From: Cladosporium sp. IMV 00045 | Taxonomy: Eukaryota > Ascomycota > Dothideomycetes > Cladosporiales > Cladosporiaceae | Length of the DNA: 20,895 nt | Direction: 5' to 3' | NCBI GenBank assembly: GCA_001931905.2 | Contig: MSJI02000525.1 | Span: 1 to 20,895 of the forward strand | Shown here: piece by piece, positions 1-9,297 of the stretch | Position numbering within the stretch: the stretch's first letter is position 1 | How the letters are laid out: the number at the start of each line of letters is the position of its first letter | Translations under genes and position numbers: made by a program | Notes under the pieces: model-generated | What the model saw: the letters and a program-made list of their open reading frames with translations, nothing else | Told to the model about the DNA's origin: nothing | The model's database searches: none

Positions 1-68
1 AAAAAAAAAAAACAAATCAAAAGACTCGGGCGGTCAAGCCCCTCAATTCTCTCATTCATCAACACCCT

Positions 69-1872
69 CTACGCAGAGCCCGTGGACCGCGTGGCATCCC
101 ACTTGGGGATCTTCATGGTGCCGTGCTCGTTCAGGTGCTTGTGCAGGTCGAACGCGTTCCACAGCAGGTGCGGCTCGTGGCCCCAGCCCTTGCGCAGGCA
201 CTCGAACTCGGCGCGGTCCAGGTAGTCCGTCAGGATGGGCTGGTAGTCCGGGTGCGAGCACTTCTTGATGATCTCGCGGGCACGTTCCCTGGGAGACATG
301 CCGGTGACGTCCGCGAAGCCGATTTCGGTTACGACCATGTCGACTGTTGATGGGAGTGTTAGCTTGGGGTTTTGTGGGGGGTTGGTCTAGGGGGATTGCA
401 AGGACTTACGGTCGTGCTCGGTCTGGTCGACGTGCGTGCACATGGGCACGATGCAGGAGACACCGGTGGGGTCGGTCTTGGAGGGGCGGGTGGAAGGCGT
501 GTGCATGATGGAGTACTTGGAAGAGCGCAGGAAATCCGCCGATCCTCCAAGGCCGTTCAGCATGCGGCTGCCCATGACGCAGGTGCTGTTGGCGTGGGCG
601 TAGATGTCCACTTCGACGGGGGTGTTCATGCCGACGACGCCGAGGCGCTTGATGATCTCGGGGGAGTTGGAGACGGACTGAGGGCGGAGAAGGAGCTTGG
701 GCGCGTAGCGATCGTAGTTGTCGTAGAAGCGCTTGAAGCCGTCAGGGGAAAAGCGGATGGAGGTGGCGGTCGCGAAGTCGAGGTTGCCGCTGTCGAAGAG
801 GTCGAGGAAGCTGTCCTGCAGCACTTCGGTCCAGACTTTGAGGTTCTTGAAGTTGGCACCGCCGGAAGCCAGGCCGCCGACGACTGCGTTGGCGATGTTG
901 CCGATGCCGGATTGCAGAGGGGTGAGGTTCTCGGGGAGGCGGCCGTGCTTGACTTCGTGTTGCAGGAATTCGACCAGGTTGGAGGCGATCTTGCGGCTGG
1001 TCTCGTCTTCCTCGGCGTTGGGCTGCGTTTGGTCCATGTAGTCGGATTCGACGACGCCGACGACCTTCTCGGGGTCAACGGGGATGTAAGGCAGGCCGAT
1101 GCGGTCTTCGGGAGACATGACGAGGTAGGGCTTCTTGTAGGGAGGGACGTCGGTGCCGACAATGTCGTGCATGCCGGTCAGGTCGGGAGAGGCAGTGTTG
1201 ACCTCGATGATGATCTTGTCGGCCATCTGGACGATTTCAGGGCTGGCTCCGACGGATGCGCCGGGGACAATGCCACCTTCGGGAGTGATGGCGGTGGCCT
1301 CGATGACGGCGACGTCGAGCTTCTTGCTCGGGTTGTTCTTGGTGTAGTAGCCATAGACGAGGTCTGAGGGGCCCATGGACAAGTGCTTGTCGAAGAAGTT
1401 GATCTTGCCCGTGTTGATGCCCTTGGCGATGTCCTTGCCGACCTGGTGAGGGCTTCTCCTCGCGATCATGTCGTTGCGTGCCCATCTGTTCTCGGTCTCC
1501 GCGCCGGACGAGGCGCCCACGAAGAGATTGTATCTCAGCTGGCCTTGGAGGCCGTTCTTCTCGACATGCTCGGCCAATGCGGTGGGGGTCTTCTTGGGGT
1601 AGCCAACACCGGTGAAACCACTCCAGCCCTGTGAGAATGAGGTTAGTGTTGGTTCGATTGATGTTGTGGCAAGGCTGCCTCTCGTCCAACAGAATGTCCA
1701 TGTCGTCGATCGAAACTGGACGAGGCATTGGACATATCAGTCAGACGGATCGATCGATACTTACAATCCAAGCGTTGTTAGGGAAATGCTCGATCAAGTC
1801 CTCAGCTCTTGCGAGCTTCTTCAGGTATGAAGGCCGGGCGACACGGCTCTTCAGCAATGCAGAGGCAGACAT
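69..1872 (-). CDS. ACH1: Acetyl-CoA hydrolase / succinyl-CoA:acetate CoA-transferase (Ach1)
   Basis: Three exons, 1872-1765, 1628-410 and 343-69, give 533 aa, about the size of yeast Ach1. Introns are 136 nt (GTAAGT...CACAG) and 66 nt (GTAAGT...CAACAG, branch GCTAACA). The N-terminus, [20 protein letters not shown], is basic and fits a mitochondrial presequence. Family I CoA-transferase hallmarks are visible: GIGNIANAV at about residues 277-285, then TEVLQD holding the likely catalytic Glu (about E304), and the NGLGGSADF loop near 394. The intron 2 junction restores EHD-LDMVVTE. Enzymes of this family move CoA between succinyl-CoA (or propionyl-CoA) and acetate in mitochondria, in acetate use and acyl-CoA detoxification. 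The gene is divergent from the DUF1772-like gene at 2973. The stop is TAG at 71-69. Family assignment is very secure. Whether hydrolase or transferase activity dominates cannot be read from sequence. Confidence 0.95.
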
Positions 1873-2972
1873 GCTGGGGTATGCGGAGGGAGTGGAGAGT
1901 CGTTGATGGGGGAGGGATGGGGAAGAAGGAGAAGGAGGGTGGAGAGAGGAAGAAAGGGAAATGACAAGTTAAGGTATTGTTTTTCCTTAAAGCCAATTCA
2001 AAACCTTTGAGCGCCCTCGTGGACTGGGATGTGGAGAGTATCTCCTTCTTGGTACCTCTTGGGTGCAACACGCTTAGTGGAGCGTGTGTCGCGAGCCTCC
2101 GGAAAGATTGCGGATGTGATGTCAATGGACGAGCAGGGCGACAGGTTGGAGCTCGGATAACTGCTGGACGAGTGACGTGATTAGTGGGCTCGGGGGAAGG
2201 GAAGGACGGATGAGAGACAGAATATGATGTTCGGGTAGTGATGAGAAGTGAGATCTGACGTTGCTTGCTCTCAAGACCCATTGATTTTTTTCTAGATCAT
2301 CTCCCCCGAGCACTCTGACCTCACATGCGCCGGCCGCGGGAGTGAGATTCTCTCCCACCAGACAGGCCTCTCTGCCGGTCGTCGGAGCTCTCCAGGGCTT
2401 GCATCCTCGCATCTTCCCACCGAGCCGGCCAGCACCAACCACCACAAGACTACTGTGGTTGAGTGCCGAAGATAGCACGCGGGGTCGGGCCTGGCCGATG
2501 GTAGTGAGAGAGGCGGGAGCATGTTGATCTCATCATCGATTGCTTGGGGTGGTGACTTCTAATCGTCGGGTATTTTGCTTGGGCTCGGTAATCCTGTATA
2601 CCTGGTTGTTTTGATGACATGCATCGTTGACTGCCAGGGGTATATGATCCTGTGCTTACCTATACCATTACAATTGTACGCCCTTTCTGCAACAATCCCA
2701 GTTGGTAAGGTCGATTATAATGCAGCATCCAAGTATGCGCGACTCTCCGACACGTTGTCGATGACAGCTTTGCGACCGGACAGCGGAGCCGATGGAAGCT
2801 CTCACCTCCCCAAGCAAAGTGTCTCATCACATGTCAAACGTTGTTGATGGGTGTACCTGTCTGTATACAAACGTCTTTCTCCATCCATCCCTCTCTTCCC
2901 CTTTTCCTTTCTACAAACAATCCATCAAATACCCTTCTAACTTGGTGATCCATTGACATCACAATCGCAATC
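1873..2972. promoter_or_regulatory. Divergent intergenic region between ACH1 and the DUF1772-like gene
   Basis: About 1.1 kb between two opposite start codons, with no supportable gene. Both ends carry a pyrimidine-rich tract on the coding strand of the adjacent gene, a common feature just upstream of fungal start codons: about 1908-1961 (purine-rich on +, so CT-rich for ACH1) and about 2871-2920 (CT-rich on +). A CCAAT pentamer at 1993-1997 lies about 120 bp upstream of the ACH1 ATG and could be a CCAAT-binding-complex site, but a single 5-mer is weak evidence. Open frames of up to about 160 codons here have no recognisable domain and I treat them as chance. Confidence 0.55.
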
Positions 2973-3794
2973 ATGGCCTCCACCGGAAACCTCTGGTGGT
3001 TCACACCCATCCAGGTATATTGATGATGAACAAACCACCCAAACAACCAGATCAACACCAACTAACACCAACAAATGTAGTCCTTCGCAGTCATCGGCAC
3101 AGCCGTCAACTTCGGTATCACCATACCATCAAGTACATAACATCCAAAACGACAACACCCCACTAACACCACACCCTCCCAGGCGGTTCCGTCCTGCAAT
3201 CCCCCCTCATAATGCCCATGCTGCAGCACCCCAAAGTCCCCGCGCACCACTCGGGCATCCTAACCGACTACCTGCTCACCAACTCGGAATTCTTCTTCCC
3301 GCCCCTCAACGGCGCCTGCACCCTCAGCAACCTCGCCCTGACCGTCTACGCCTACCTGAACCGCGACGCCATCGCCGCCGCCAACGCGAAACTGCCCTAC
3401 CTCGGCGCGTCGCTGGTGCTGAACCTCGCCACGACCGCCTATGCGTTGGGCATCATGGTGCCGATGAACAAGGCTATGGGCAAGCTGGCGGGTGCGTTGC
3501 AGGCGAACAGCGCGGATGAGAAGAGTGAGAAGGAGCTGAGGAGGTTTCAGAAGAGGTGGCAGAGGTTGAACTATGGTGAGTTTTTTTCTTCTTGTGTTGT
3601 TTACTTGGGTTTTTTTGGCTCTTCGGTGGTGCTGGGGAGTGGGTCTCTGGACTTGAGTCTGATTTCTATTGCCATGTCTTTGGACGTTGGAACTGATTTG
3701 ATTGATTTCTTTAGGCCGCGCTGCTATCATGATCGCTTCTTCCGTTACTGCTCTCCTTGGTCTGCTCGAGGATGGTAGCATGCTTAAGGTTTAA
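2973..3794 (+). CDS. DUF1772 / anthrone-oxygenase-like integral membrane protein
   Basis: Four exons, 2973-3014, 3081-3132, 3183-3575 and 3715-3794, give 188 aa. Introns are 66, 50 and 139 nt. The first two carry CTAAC branch sites, and the third ends CTTTAG after a CTGAT. About four hydrophobic segments lie near residues 15-31, 72-91, 102-125 and 163-180. The motif RWQRLNYGR (about 156-164), just before the last helix, matches the conserved W..(H/N)..R of the DUF1772 family, which includes HypC-like anthrone oxidases and many uncharacterised fungal proteins. No polyketide synthase or other cluster gene is nearby, so a role in secondary metabolism is not supported; an oxidase activity is only a family-based inference. 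The start ATG has a good context (ATCATGG), and the first intron follows 14 codons. Confidence 0.75.
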
Positions 3795-4114
3795 GCTGGA
3801 GGTGAATTGGGAATTACTGAGGCGTCAATTCGGGGCAGAGAAAATGGGCCCGGGATCTTTGATATCTTCCTCTATGCAATATACATAAATAATGTATTTC
3901 GTGGAGCTCTGTCCTTGCAACAAACGAGACGAACGCTGCTGTAGACTTTAGTCTTTTGTCTCAATATCATGCTGCATTGTTGTTTGTACTCCCTCCCACG
4001 TGTAAAAGCTTCGAATCAATATTCGCGCCACAATTCCATCTCGTCATCTCAGTCCAAATAATCCACCACCAGGGTATCAAATAAACGCATCTCCTCAACC
4101 AGCAAGGCAAGACC
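3795..4114. other. Convergent 3' region (DUF1772-like gene and FYV7)
   Basis: About 320 bp between two facing stop codons. It holds an AT-rich stretch near 3876-3900 with overlapping ATACATAAATAATG, a plausible poly(A) positioning element for the plus-strand gene. No gene is seen. Confidence 0.5.
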
Positions 4115-4804
4115 TCACTTCCCCTCCCCAACCATCCTCCTAACCTTGTCCAAAAGAACATTACTCTCCCTCCCCAACTTCCGCTGCCCGTTCGGCCCTC
4201 CCGAGCGCGCCTTCGCCATGGCTTTACGAAACCTCTCCCTCTCCTCGATCTTTTTTGCACGTTCCTGCCTCGCCTCCTCAATCGCCCTTCGCCGTGCTTC
4301 GGCTTCCTCTTTCCGCGCTGTGGCTTGCGCGTGCTCTTTGGCGAAAGGCTGGTGTTTGGGCTTGCGTTGGCGCGGCTTGCGCTCGCGAGTCTGCTGTTGT
4401 TGGGGTGGAGGGGAGGGCGAGGGCGTGGCGCCTGTCATGAGGTTTTGACGGTCGGGGTGCGGTTGGGAGGGGGGCGAGGGTTGTTTTGTCGTTTGGGCGG
4501 ATGTTTCTTCATTCTCATCGTCGTTGATGTCGTTGGATTTGCTGGTCTCCTGATCAAGGTGCGCGGACGCCGGCACGGGGATGGCGTCTTCTTGGGCGTC
4601 GGGGATTTTTCCCTGGCGTTTCAGACGGGCGTACTCTTTCTGGATCAGGGCGCGCTCGATCAGGGAGTCTTTGATCTTTTTCGCTTTGCGCTTGTAGGTT
4701 CCGTCGGGGAGGTTGGCTGGGCCGACTTGGAAGCCTTTTTTTGCTTTTTTGCGCTCTCCTCCGTCGGCCGAGGTGGTGGAGGAGTGTTTGCGTTTTTCAG
4801 GCAT
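4115..4804 (-). CDS. FYV7: rRNA-processing protein Fyv7
   Basis: A single exon of 229 aa. The N-terminal block [20 protein letters not shown], followed by [20 protein letters not shown], is characteristic of the fungal Fyv7 family. The middle (about 75-150) is low complexity, rich in Ser/Pro/Gln/Asp. The C-terminal third is a highly charged, probably coiled-coil or helical segment ([20 protein letters not shown]) ending in VRRMVGEGK. In yeast Fyv7 is a nucleolar 40S-biogenesis factor needed for early pre-rRNA cleavages. The chosen ATG at 4804 starts MPEKRKHSS; an in-frame ATG seven codons upstream (4825) is possible but adds only a few hydrophobic residues. The protein is longer than yeast Fyv7 (about 150 aa) because of the central linker. 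Confidence 0.85.
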   Translation of the reverse strand: MPEKRKHSSTTSADGGERKKAKKGFQVGPANLPDGTYKRKAKKIKDSLIERALIQKEYARLKRQGKIPDAQEDAIPVPASAHLDQETSKSNDINDDENEETSAQTTKQPSPPSQPHPDRQNLMTGATPSPSPPPQQQQTRERKPRQRKPKHQPFAKEHAQATARKEEAEARRRAIEEARQERAKKIEERERFRKAMAKARSGGPNGQRKLGRESNVLLDKVRRMVGEGK

Positions 4805-5564
4805 GGTTGGTTGTATTACGATCAATGTCGTGTCGTTGTGGGGGTGGTGGTTTTCGTGAGAAGAAAGTATTGTAGGTTCGGGCTTCTTTGAAAGGCAAAG
4901 CGATCCTCTGCTAGCAGTCTGGAACTTTTCCTTGCCCTCTCACTTCTGAAGCGCCGACTCGCCGACGCGGGAGCGGGTAGATATCCAGCGATAAGACACC
5001 TCGTGGCAGAGCCGTTATCGTTGGGGCTTCATGCACAGCACGCAAAAGAAGCTCGGAGTGAGTCGATCAGTTGATCCTATGATGTACTTACTCACAAGAC
5101 AAACAACCCCTCTCTCTGATTAGATTGAATTGTATGTCAGGAACAGAGAAAGAGGGGTTGCTGTCAAGCCACCGCAGACTCTTTACCCTATTTTCCCTTT
5201 GTCCCTCATGGTCTGACGTTACCAGGGAAGTTACAGTACTCCACCCCGAACTCTCTCCAGTCAGTCGTCTCGTCTCGCCTCGCCTTGCTTCGCCTCTTTT
5301 GTGAGTAACAAGCACGCCAGCCAGCCATTCGGGTGGGCAGGTGTAAGACTCAACTCTCCCTCCTGCTTAGAACAATACGTCTTCGCAAGTCTAGATCATC
5401 GTCTAGCAAGGGCCTATTTCAAGGAACAGACTGCGCTCACTTCGCCTACCTGACTACTTGCCTGCCTACTACCTGCCTGACCTCACTTTGCCGTACTCAA
5501 CTGTTCCCTGGTGACGCCTTGCGGAGCGCTCGAGGCCTGACTGGAGGCTTCGAGCGGATATATC
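4805..5564. promoter_or_regulatory. Divergent intergenic region between FYV7 and the Atos-family gene
   Basis: 760 bp between the FYV7 ATG and the Atos-like ATG. It contains a CT-rich stretch with near-repeats of CTCGCCT at about 5260-5300 and imperfect CTGCCTAC-type repeats at about 5449-5480, probably in the Atos-gene leader. In the Atos frame, stops at 5451, 5478 and 5538 close the frame upstream of 5565, so the main ATG is well placed unless an upstream exon is spliced in. A possible upstream ORF and leader intron are listed separately. Confidence 0.5.
5134..5304 (+). other. Candidate upstream ORF (56 codons) in the Atos-gene leader
   Basis: An ATG at 5134 opens a 56-aa frame ending in TGA at 5302-5304, inside a strong donor-like GTGAGT that begins at 5301. 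A matching acceptor, CTGCTTAG, ends at 5370, with a CTCAAC branch-like element between them. This predicts a 70 nt leader intron (5301-5370). If it is spliced, the upstream frame becomes about 130 codons and runs past the main ATG (5565) out of frame, to a stop at 5596. The peptide resembles no known family. The call depends on transcription starting upstream of 5134, which sequence cannot show. Confidence 0.25.
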
Positions 5565-7961
5565 ATGTCTATACACAAGCACAACGCTTGTCCTGACCCG
5601 GAGTGCCAGTCCTCTGCGGGTAACGATACCGATGCGCATGGCGAAGTCCGACAAGAGCACCTTGTAAACCTCTCAGACTCGAGATCTGGCAGCCGAGATG
5701 GCCAGACCAGCCCGACTGCTGTATTCAACCCTTACTACACAGGTCGCCCACGATCGCCAAATACCACCTTCAAACATGAACCCATAAACCGCCAGGAAAT
5801 CATCCGGAGGATTAAGAGTCGGGAAAATGGATCTAGACCAGGCTCACCAGAGCTGGAGCGACCGCCTAGCTCAAGCGGCTGGAGGAGGAGAGAGCCTGCT
5901 CCTCTGCCTCCCCTTGTAGATTCTACACCTGCACGGCCAACGTCGAGAGAGGATGGAGCGGACAACCTGGCTGCTGGCATGCAGATCGAGCGGCCAAGGT
6001 CGGCTTTGCACCGTGGCGACTTTAGAGAGAAGGAAGAAACGGGCTTTGGCTTTGGTCGCTTTGCTGAAGTCGCTCGGGATGAACAATCACCTGCTCTGGC
6101 AACATCACCTGTCGCTCCCTGGCATTCTGAGTTTCCTGCTGCTGCGTTTCGACAAGCGTGGCTCGAAAGGCGGCAGCCTCCGCCACCGCAGCCTCGTCTT
6201 GAGGCACAAAGGCCTGCCAGGTCGCGCGCGGTGTCGAATACTACTTTAGCTAGTAGTTTCACTTACAAGCCTCCAACGAGTCCATTAGTACACCAGTCAA
6301 GGCCAGATACTCCCGATCCGCCTTCGAGGCCTTTGTCGCCAACTCTGGACAAGTCACGCAGGCATACATTCTCACCAGAAGCGTTGAAACGCTTCTCTTC
6401 TGCCGCCTTGGACTACCCGTCTTCAGCTCGCGGGCAAGCCAGTCGACCTGTTCCTGCATTGCGAAAGGAAACTACTTATCCATATCAAGCACATCAGCCA
6501 CGGCGATCACTGCATTCTTTCAACAGTCTCCCCCAGACACCAGCTCCACGAAGGCCTTCGATTTCAGAATCACCAATTCAGCATGCGCATATGGTAGGCT
6601 CGTATGAGGAATCTATATTACGAGGTCGCATGTCCACAACGCCATCCAAGCCCTTGAATTTTGTCGCACAGATCGGTGTTCTTGGGAAAGGGCAGTGCTC
6701 TTCCAAATTACGATGTCCGCCACACGCTCACATCCCTTTTCCGGCAGTCTTCTACAGTTATGGTCCCGGAACCAAACAAGGCTGGCAGAGCGATCAACCC
6801 AGCCCTTACGTGGGTCTCGTGGATTTGGAAAACAATCTTCCCAGCGCCGAACCGCCTCCAGACAAACGCAGACAACGACTCGAGGACCGTCTTCAAGTCT
6901 CCAATATGAGTGACGAAGGCAGTCGTGCTAGCTCCCAGAATCGCGGCGAAGAAGGCTCCGCTTCAGATGCGCACGCCAAACGTCGCCTTCGACAGAAACA
7001 AAAGCGCCGTTCGGGTTCTCCAAAAGCACCTCCTGGAGGCAGCTATCGCATACCTCGACAGGGTCAACTTCAGATCGTAATCAAGAACCCGAACAAAACC
7101 GCCGTAAAGCTCTTCCTGGTACCATACGATCTGTCCGACATGGAACCCGGGCAGAAAACTTTCATCCGCCAACGCAGCTACTCCGCCGGCCCCATCGTCG
7201 ACATGCCTCTATCCTCACGCACAAACCTAGGAACCGACCGCCCAGAAGCAGCGCTCCCGACCTCCGACGATCCAAACGAACGTCCCACACTCCGCTATCT
7301 CCTGCATCTGCACATCTGCTCGCCATCCAAGGGAAGATTCTTCTTATACAAGAGCATCCGCGTCGTATTCGCAAACCGCGTCCCGGACGGCAAAGAGCGC
7401 TTACGGAACGAGATCCAACTCCCCGAGCCGAGGTATAGCGCCTACAAACCTTCTCGCGATTCCAATTTGGGCCTATCGCACACGCCAGATTATACGTCCC
7501 GCAGGCGAAGCGGTCTTATAGACTCCTCTCGCTACTCGCCGTCAGATATCGCATTCCCTCCTCAATGGCCGGCGTCGCAGAGTCACGACTCACCTAGGCG
7601 AGCAATAGCACATTCCTTGCCAACCTCTCAATACCCCAACGACAATGATTCCATTGCCTTCAAGTTTCCTCCCGACCCAATGAAAATGGACATCGACATG
7701 GACGCCTCACCCCTCCAACACTCTGGCACACCACCTCATCCCATCTCTCCAACTCCCAGCAGCGCGAAGTTTGCTCGAACAAGCCAAGTGCAAGGAGGAG
7801 CGGAAGTGGATCCCTTCACGTTCCAGCGCGATCGCGCTTGGGAAGCGGGTTCTAGAGGGTCTGGAGCTGCTGGTGCTGCCGGTGCTGGTGCGGGAGGAGA
7901 GGCGAGGAATGAGAGTTTGCTTAGTAGGCGGTTGAAGGGGTTGGAGTTTCGTGGGCAGTGA
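5565..7961 (+). CDS. Atos (Atossa/FAM214)-family protein with DUF4210 and C-terminal 'chromosome segregation during meiosis' domain
   Basis: A single exon of 798 aa. The first ~340 residues are disordered, rich in Ser/Pro/Arg. The conserved Atos domain starts at about 346 with SYEESILRGRMSTTPSKPLN, followed by FVAQIGVLGKGQC, the LRCPPHAHIPFPAVFYSYG block, and PSPYVGLVDLE at about 412-422. A basic Ser/Lys/Arg linker leads to the second conserved block at 493-605: YRIPRQGQLQIVIKNPNKTA, then VKLFLVPYDLSDM, FIRQRSYS, LRYLLHLHICSPSKGRFFLY and IRVVFANR. The tail is low complexity, with a Gly/Ala run just before the C-terminus. In Drosophila, Atossa is a nuclear protein that raises expression of mitochondrial and metabolic genes; the fungal role is largely unstudied. 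A nuclear regulatory role here is inference. The ATG at 5565 follows closely spaced in-frame stops. Confidence 0.88.
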   Translation: MSIHKHNACPDPECQSSAGNDTDAHGEVRQEHLVNLSDSRSGSRDGQTSPTAVFNPYYTGRPRSPNTTFKHEPINRQEIIRRIKSRENGSRPGSPELERPPSSSGWRRREPAPLPPLVDSTPARPTSREDGADNLAAGMQIERPRSALHRGDFREKEETGFGFGRFAEVARDEQSPALATSPVAPWHSEFPAAAFRQAWLERRQPPPPQPRLEAQRPARSRAVSNTTLASSFTYKPPTSPLVHQSRPDTPDPPSRPLSPTLDKSRRHTFSPEALKRFSSAALDYPSSARGQASRPVPALRKETTYPYQAHQPRRSLHSFNSLPQTPAPRRPSISESPIQHAHMVGSYEESILRGRMSTTPSKPLNFVAQIGVLGKGQCSSKLRCPPHAHIPFPAVFYSYGPGTKQGWQSDQPSPYVGLVDLENNLPSAEPPPDKRRQRLEDRLQVSNMSDEGSRASSQNRGEEGSASDAHAKRRLRQKQKRRSGSPKAPPGGSYRIPRQGQLQIVIKNPNKTAVKLFLVPYDLSDMEPGQKTFIRQRSYSAGPIVDMPLSSRTNLGTDRPEAALPTSDDPNERPTLRYLLHLHICSPSKGRFFLYKSIRVVFANRVPDGKERLRNEIQLPEPRYSAYKPSRDSNLGLSHTPDYTSRRRSGLIDSSRYSPSDIAFPPQWPASQSHDSPRRAIAHSLPTSQYPNDNDSIAFKFPPDPMKMDIDMDASPLQHSGTPPHPISPTPSSAKFARTSQVQGGAEVDPFTFQRDRAWEAGSRGSGAAGAAGAGAGGEARNESLLSRRLKGLEFRGQ

Positions 7962-8935
7962 GGATGGGGAGAAAGGTGGGAGGAAGGGGGCTGAAAAGTT
8001 CGTTGTTCTTCGTATTGATATCATTTCGATGTTGGATAGGGTGAAGAGATTGGGTTATCTGGGATAATTGGGCTTTCCTTTTTCTTTTCTCTTGAATGAC
8101 GGTATTGGTATTTCGTTTTGGATTGGGTTTCGTGCTTCTCATGGACTCTTGGGCAAGGACACTCACCGCTCAGGTATTTTGGAAAAATGTTCTGCTGTTT
8201 CGCAGAGAGAAGTTGGGTATTCAATCACAGAGAACGAACGCAAGTAGCGAAACAATGCTATCAAATCTCATCTCGAATGCATTGCGAACCATCTCCCAAA
8301 GCACGTGCAACCAATACAAAAAGCTCTTGTTCACACCATACAAGTAACACCAGACTGACCGCTCCCATCCCACCCCTTGTCATCAACCGTCACCCTCACA
8401 ATCAATTTTCCAAATCACGCAGCTCAGAGCACTAAGCAAGCCTTTTGCATCTGCATCATCATCACATATCCTACAAACTTCTACAGCTGCCGTAGCTCAG
8501 ATCGAAACTGAGCCAAAGTGCATGCGACAGGCGCAGTTTCCTGGTCGGAGAGATAAAGAGGTGTATTCAGACCTGTGCTAGTCGATGCAAGATGTAGGGT
8601 GACTTCAATAGGGAACATGAGTTCACGAATGTCATCAAAGAAAAGAACATTGATTCACTTAGATATACAGTGACATATAAAGATAGCTAGTATTCATGGG
8701 AACGATGTGCTCTGGAGTGTCATGATTTGTGATATGTCCAATGTTCTCAAAGCTCTTGGAAGATGAAGTGAGGGTTCGATCCAGAGCTTCACGGTGCACG
8801 CCGCCAACCACGCCGCCGAATGTCTCTACTTCATTTCCCATTCAGCTTTTGCTCGAGAAACAACGTCCACGGCCAAGAAGGCTTTACGATACCAGCACCA
8901 CCGGACTTTAGTATACCAAGGTTTCCAATTTCAAA

Positions 8936-9110
8936 ATGCCCACAACGGACGGCCTGACTTGCATCCACCACATTCGCAATCCACCATATTCGCAAGAAGC
9001 AGCTCGAAGGCGAGATTCCGGGCCATGTGTCTATCATTGAAATCATTGAGATCATCACCAATTCACAGTCGCCGTCTGATGGTACCATACCCAATCAGCA
9101 CTTTGAGTAG
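8936..9110 (+). pseudogene. Possible small gene remnant, frame-shifted by a 16 bp tandem duplication
   Basis: An ATG at 8936 opens MPTTDGLTCIHHIR in one frame. Immediately after, the same IHHIR is encoded again in a different frame and continues KKQLEGEIPGHVSIIEIIEI to a stop at 9108-9110. The frame change is caused by a 16 bp direct duplication (8963-8978 and 8979-8994, 15/16 identical). With a single copy, the two halves would lie in one frame of about 53 codons. I recognise no family. The peptide is short and could be chance, so this is a tentative call based only on the frame coincidence. Confidence 0.25.
8963..8994 (+). repeat. 16 bp perfect-register tandem duplication (15/16 identity)
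   Basis: ATCCACCACATTCGCA is followed directly by ATCCACCATATTCGCA. The only difference is C at 8971 versus T at 8987. A 16 bp unit is not a multiple of three, so it shifts any frame running through it. Confidence 0.9.
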
Positions 9111-9297
9111 CAGCACAGGCAAAACCCACAGCGGTATGCATAGTCATCAGAGGCCGGCGCCTCCCGGCCACGTGGTGTAAGGCGTACATCAGCTAGGAGC
9201 TACATCTCAGCGTGATCTCGCAGCCTTGTGCCGACAGCACTGTCTTTGACGCGGATCGTCTCTCCTCTTCGACTACGGATCATGAAGTGTCGCCATC

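Larger units (their letters stand above)
7962..9297. other. 1.3 kb gene-poor interval upstream of the NLR gene
   Basis: It contains the 3' end of the Atos-family gene and presumably the NLR promoter. No recognisable gene, tRNA or transposon is present. Open frames of 60-128 codons occur on both strands (for example 8794-9180 on + and 8831-9094 on -), but none shows a known domain. A short perfect hairpin, GCTCAG / CTGAGC with a 7 nt loop, lies at 8495-8513. A 16 bp tandem duplication at 8963-8994 and a possible broken small gene around it are listed separately. No HeLo, lipase-like (SesB) or nucleoside-phosphorylase-like effector sequence, which would be expected partners or N-terminal domains of a fungal NLR, is visible. 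Confidence 0.5.

Noticed and set aside
1..12. Run of 12 A at the window start
   Set aside because: A simple homopolymer at the window edge downstream of the ACH1 stop. It could be part of the terminator region, but nothing can be concluded.
372..1367. Long plus-strand open frame of 331 codons opposite ACH1
   Set aside because: It is the antisense shadow of the GC-rich ACH1 exon 2, Gly/Val/Asp-rich and without domain features. ACH1 explains the region fully.
8772..8781. GGTTCGATCC resembling a tRNA B box, with GTAGCTCAG (8492-8500) resembling an A box
   Set aside because: The two are about 270 bp apart and the putative T-arm stem does not pair. No cloverleaf can be formed.
8794..9180. 128-codon frame upstream of the NLR, in the same reading frame, as a missing N-terminal domain
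   Set aside because: It ends in TAA at 9180, a further in-frame TGA lies near 9247, the sequence resembles no effector domain, and no good splice pair links it to the NLR.
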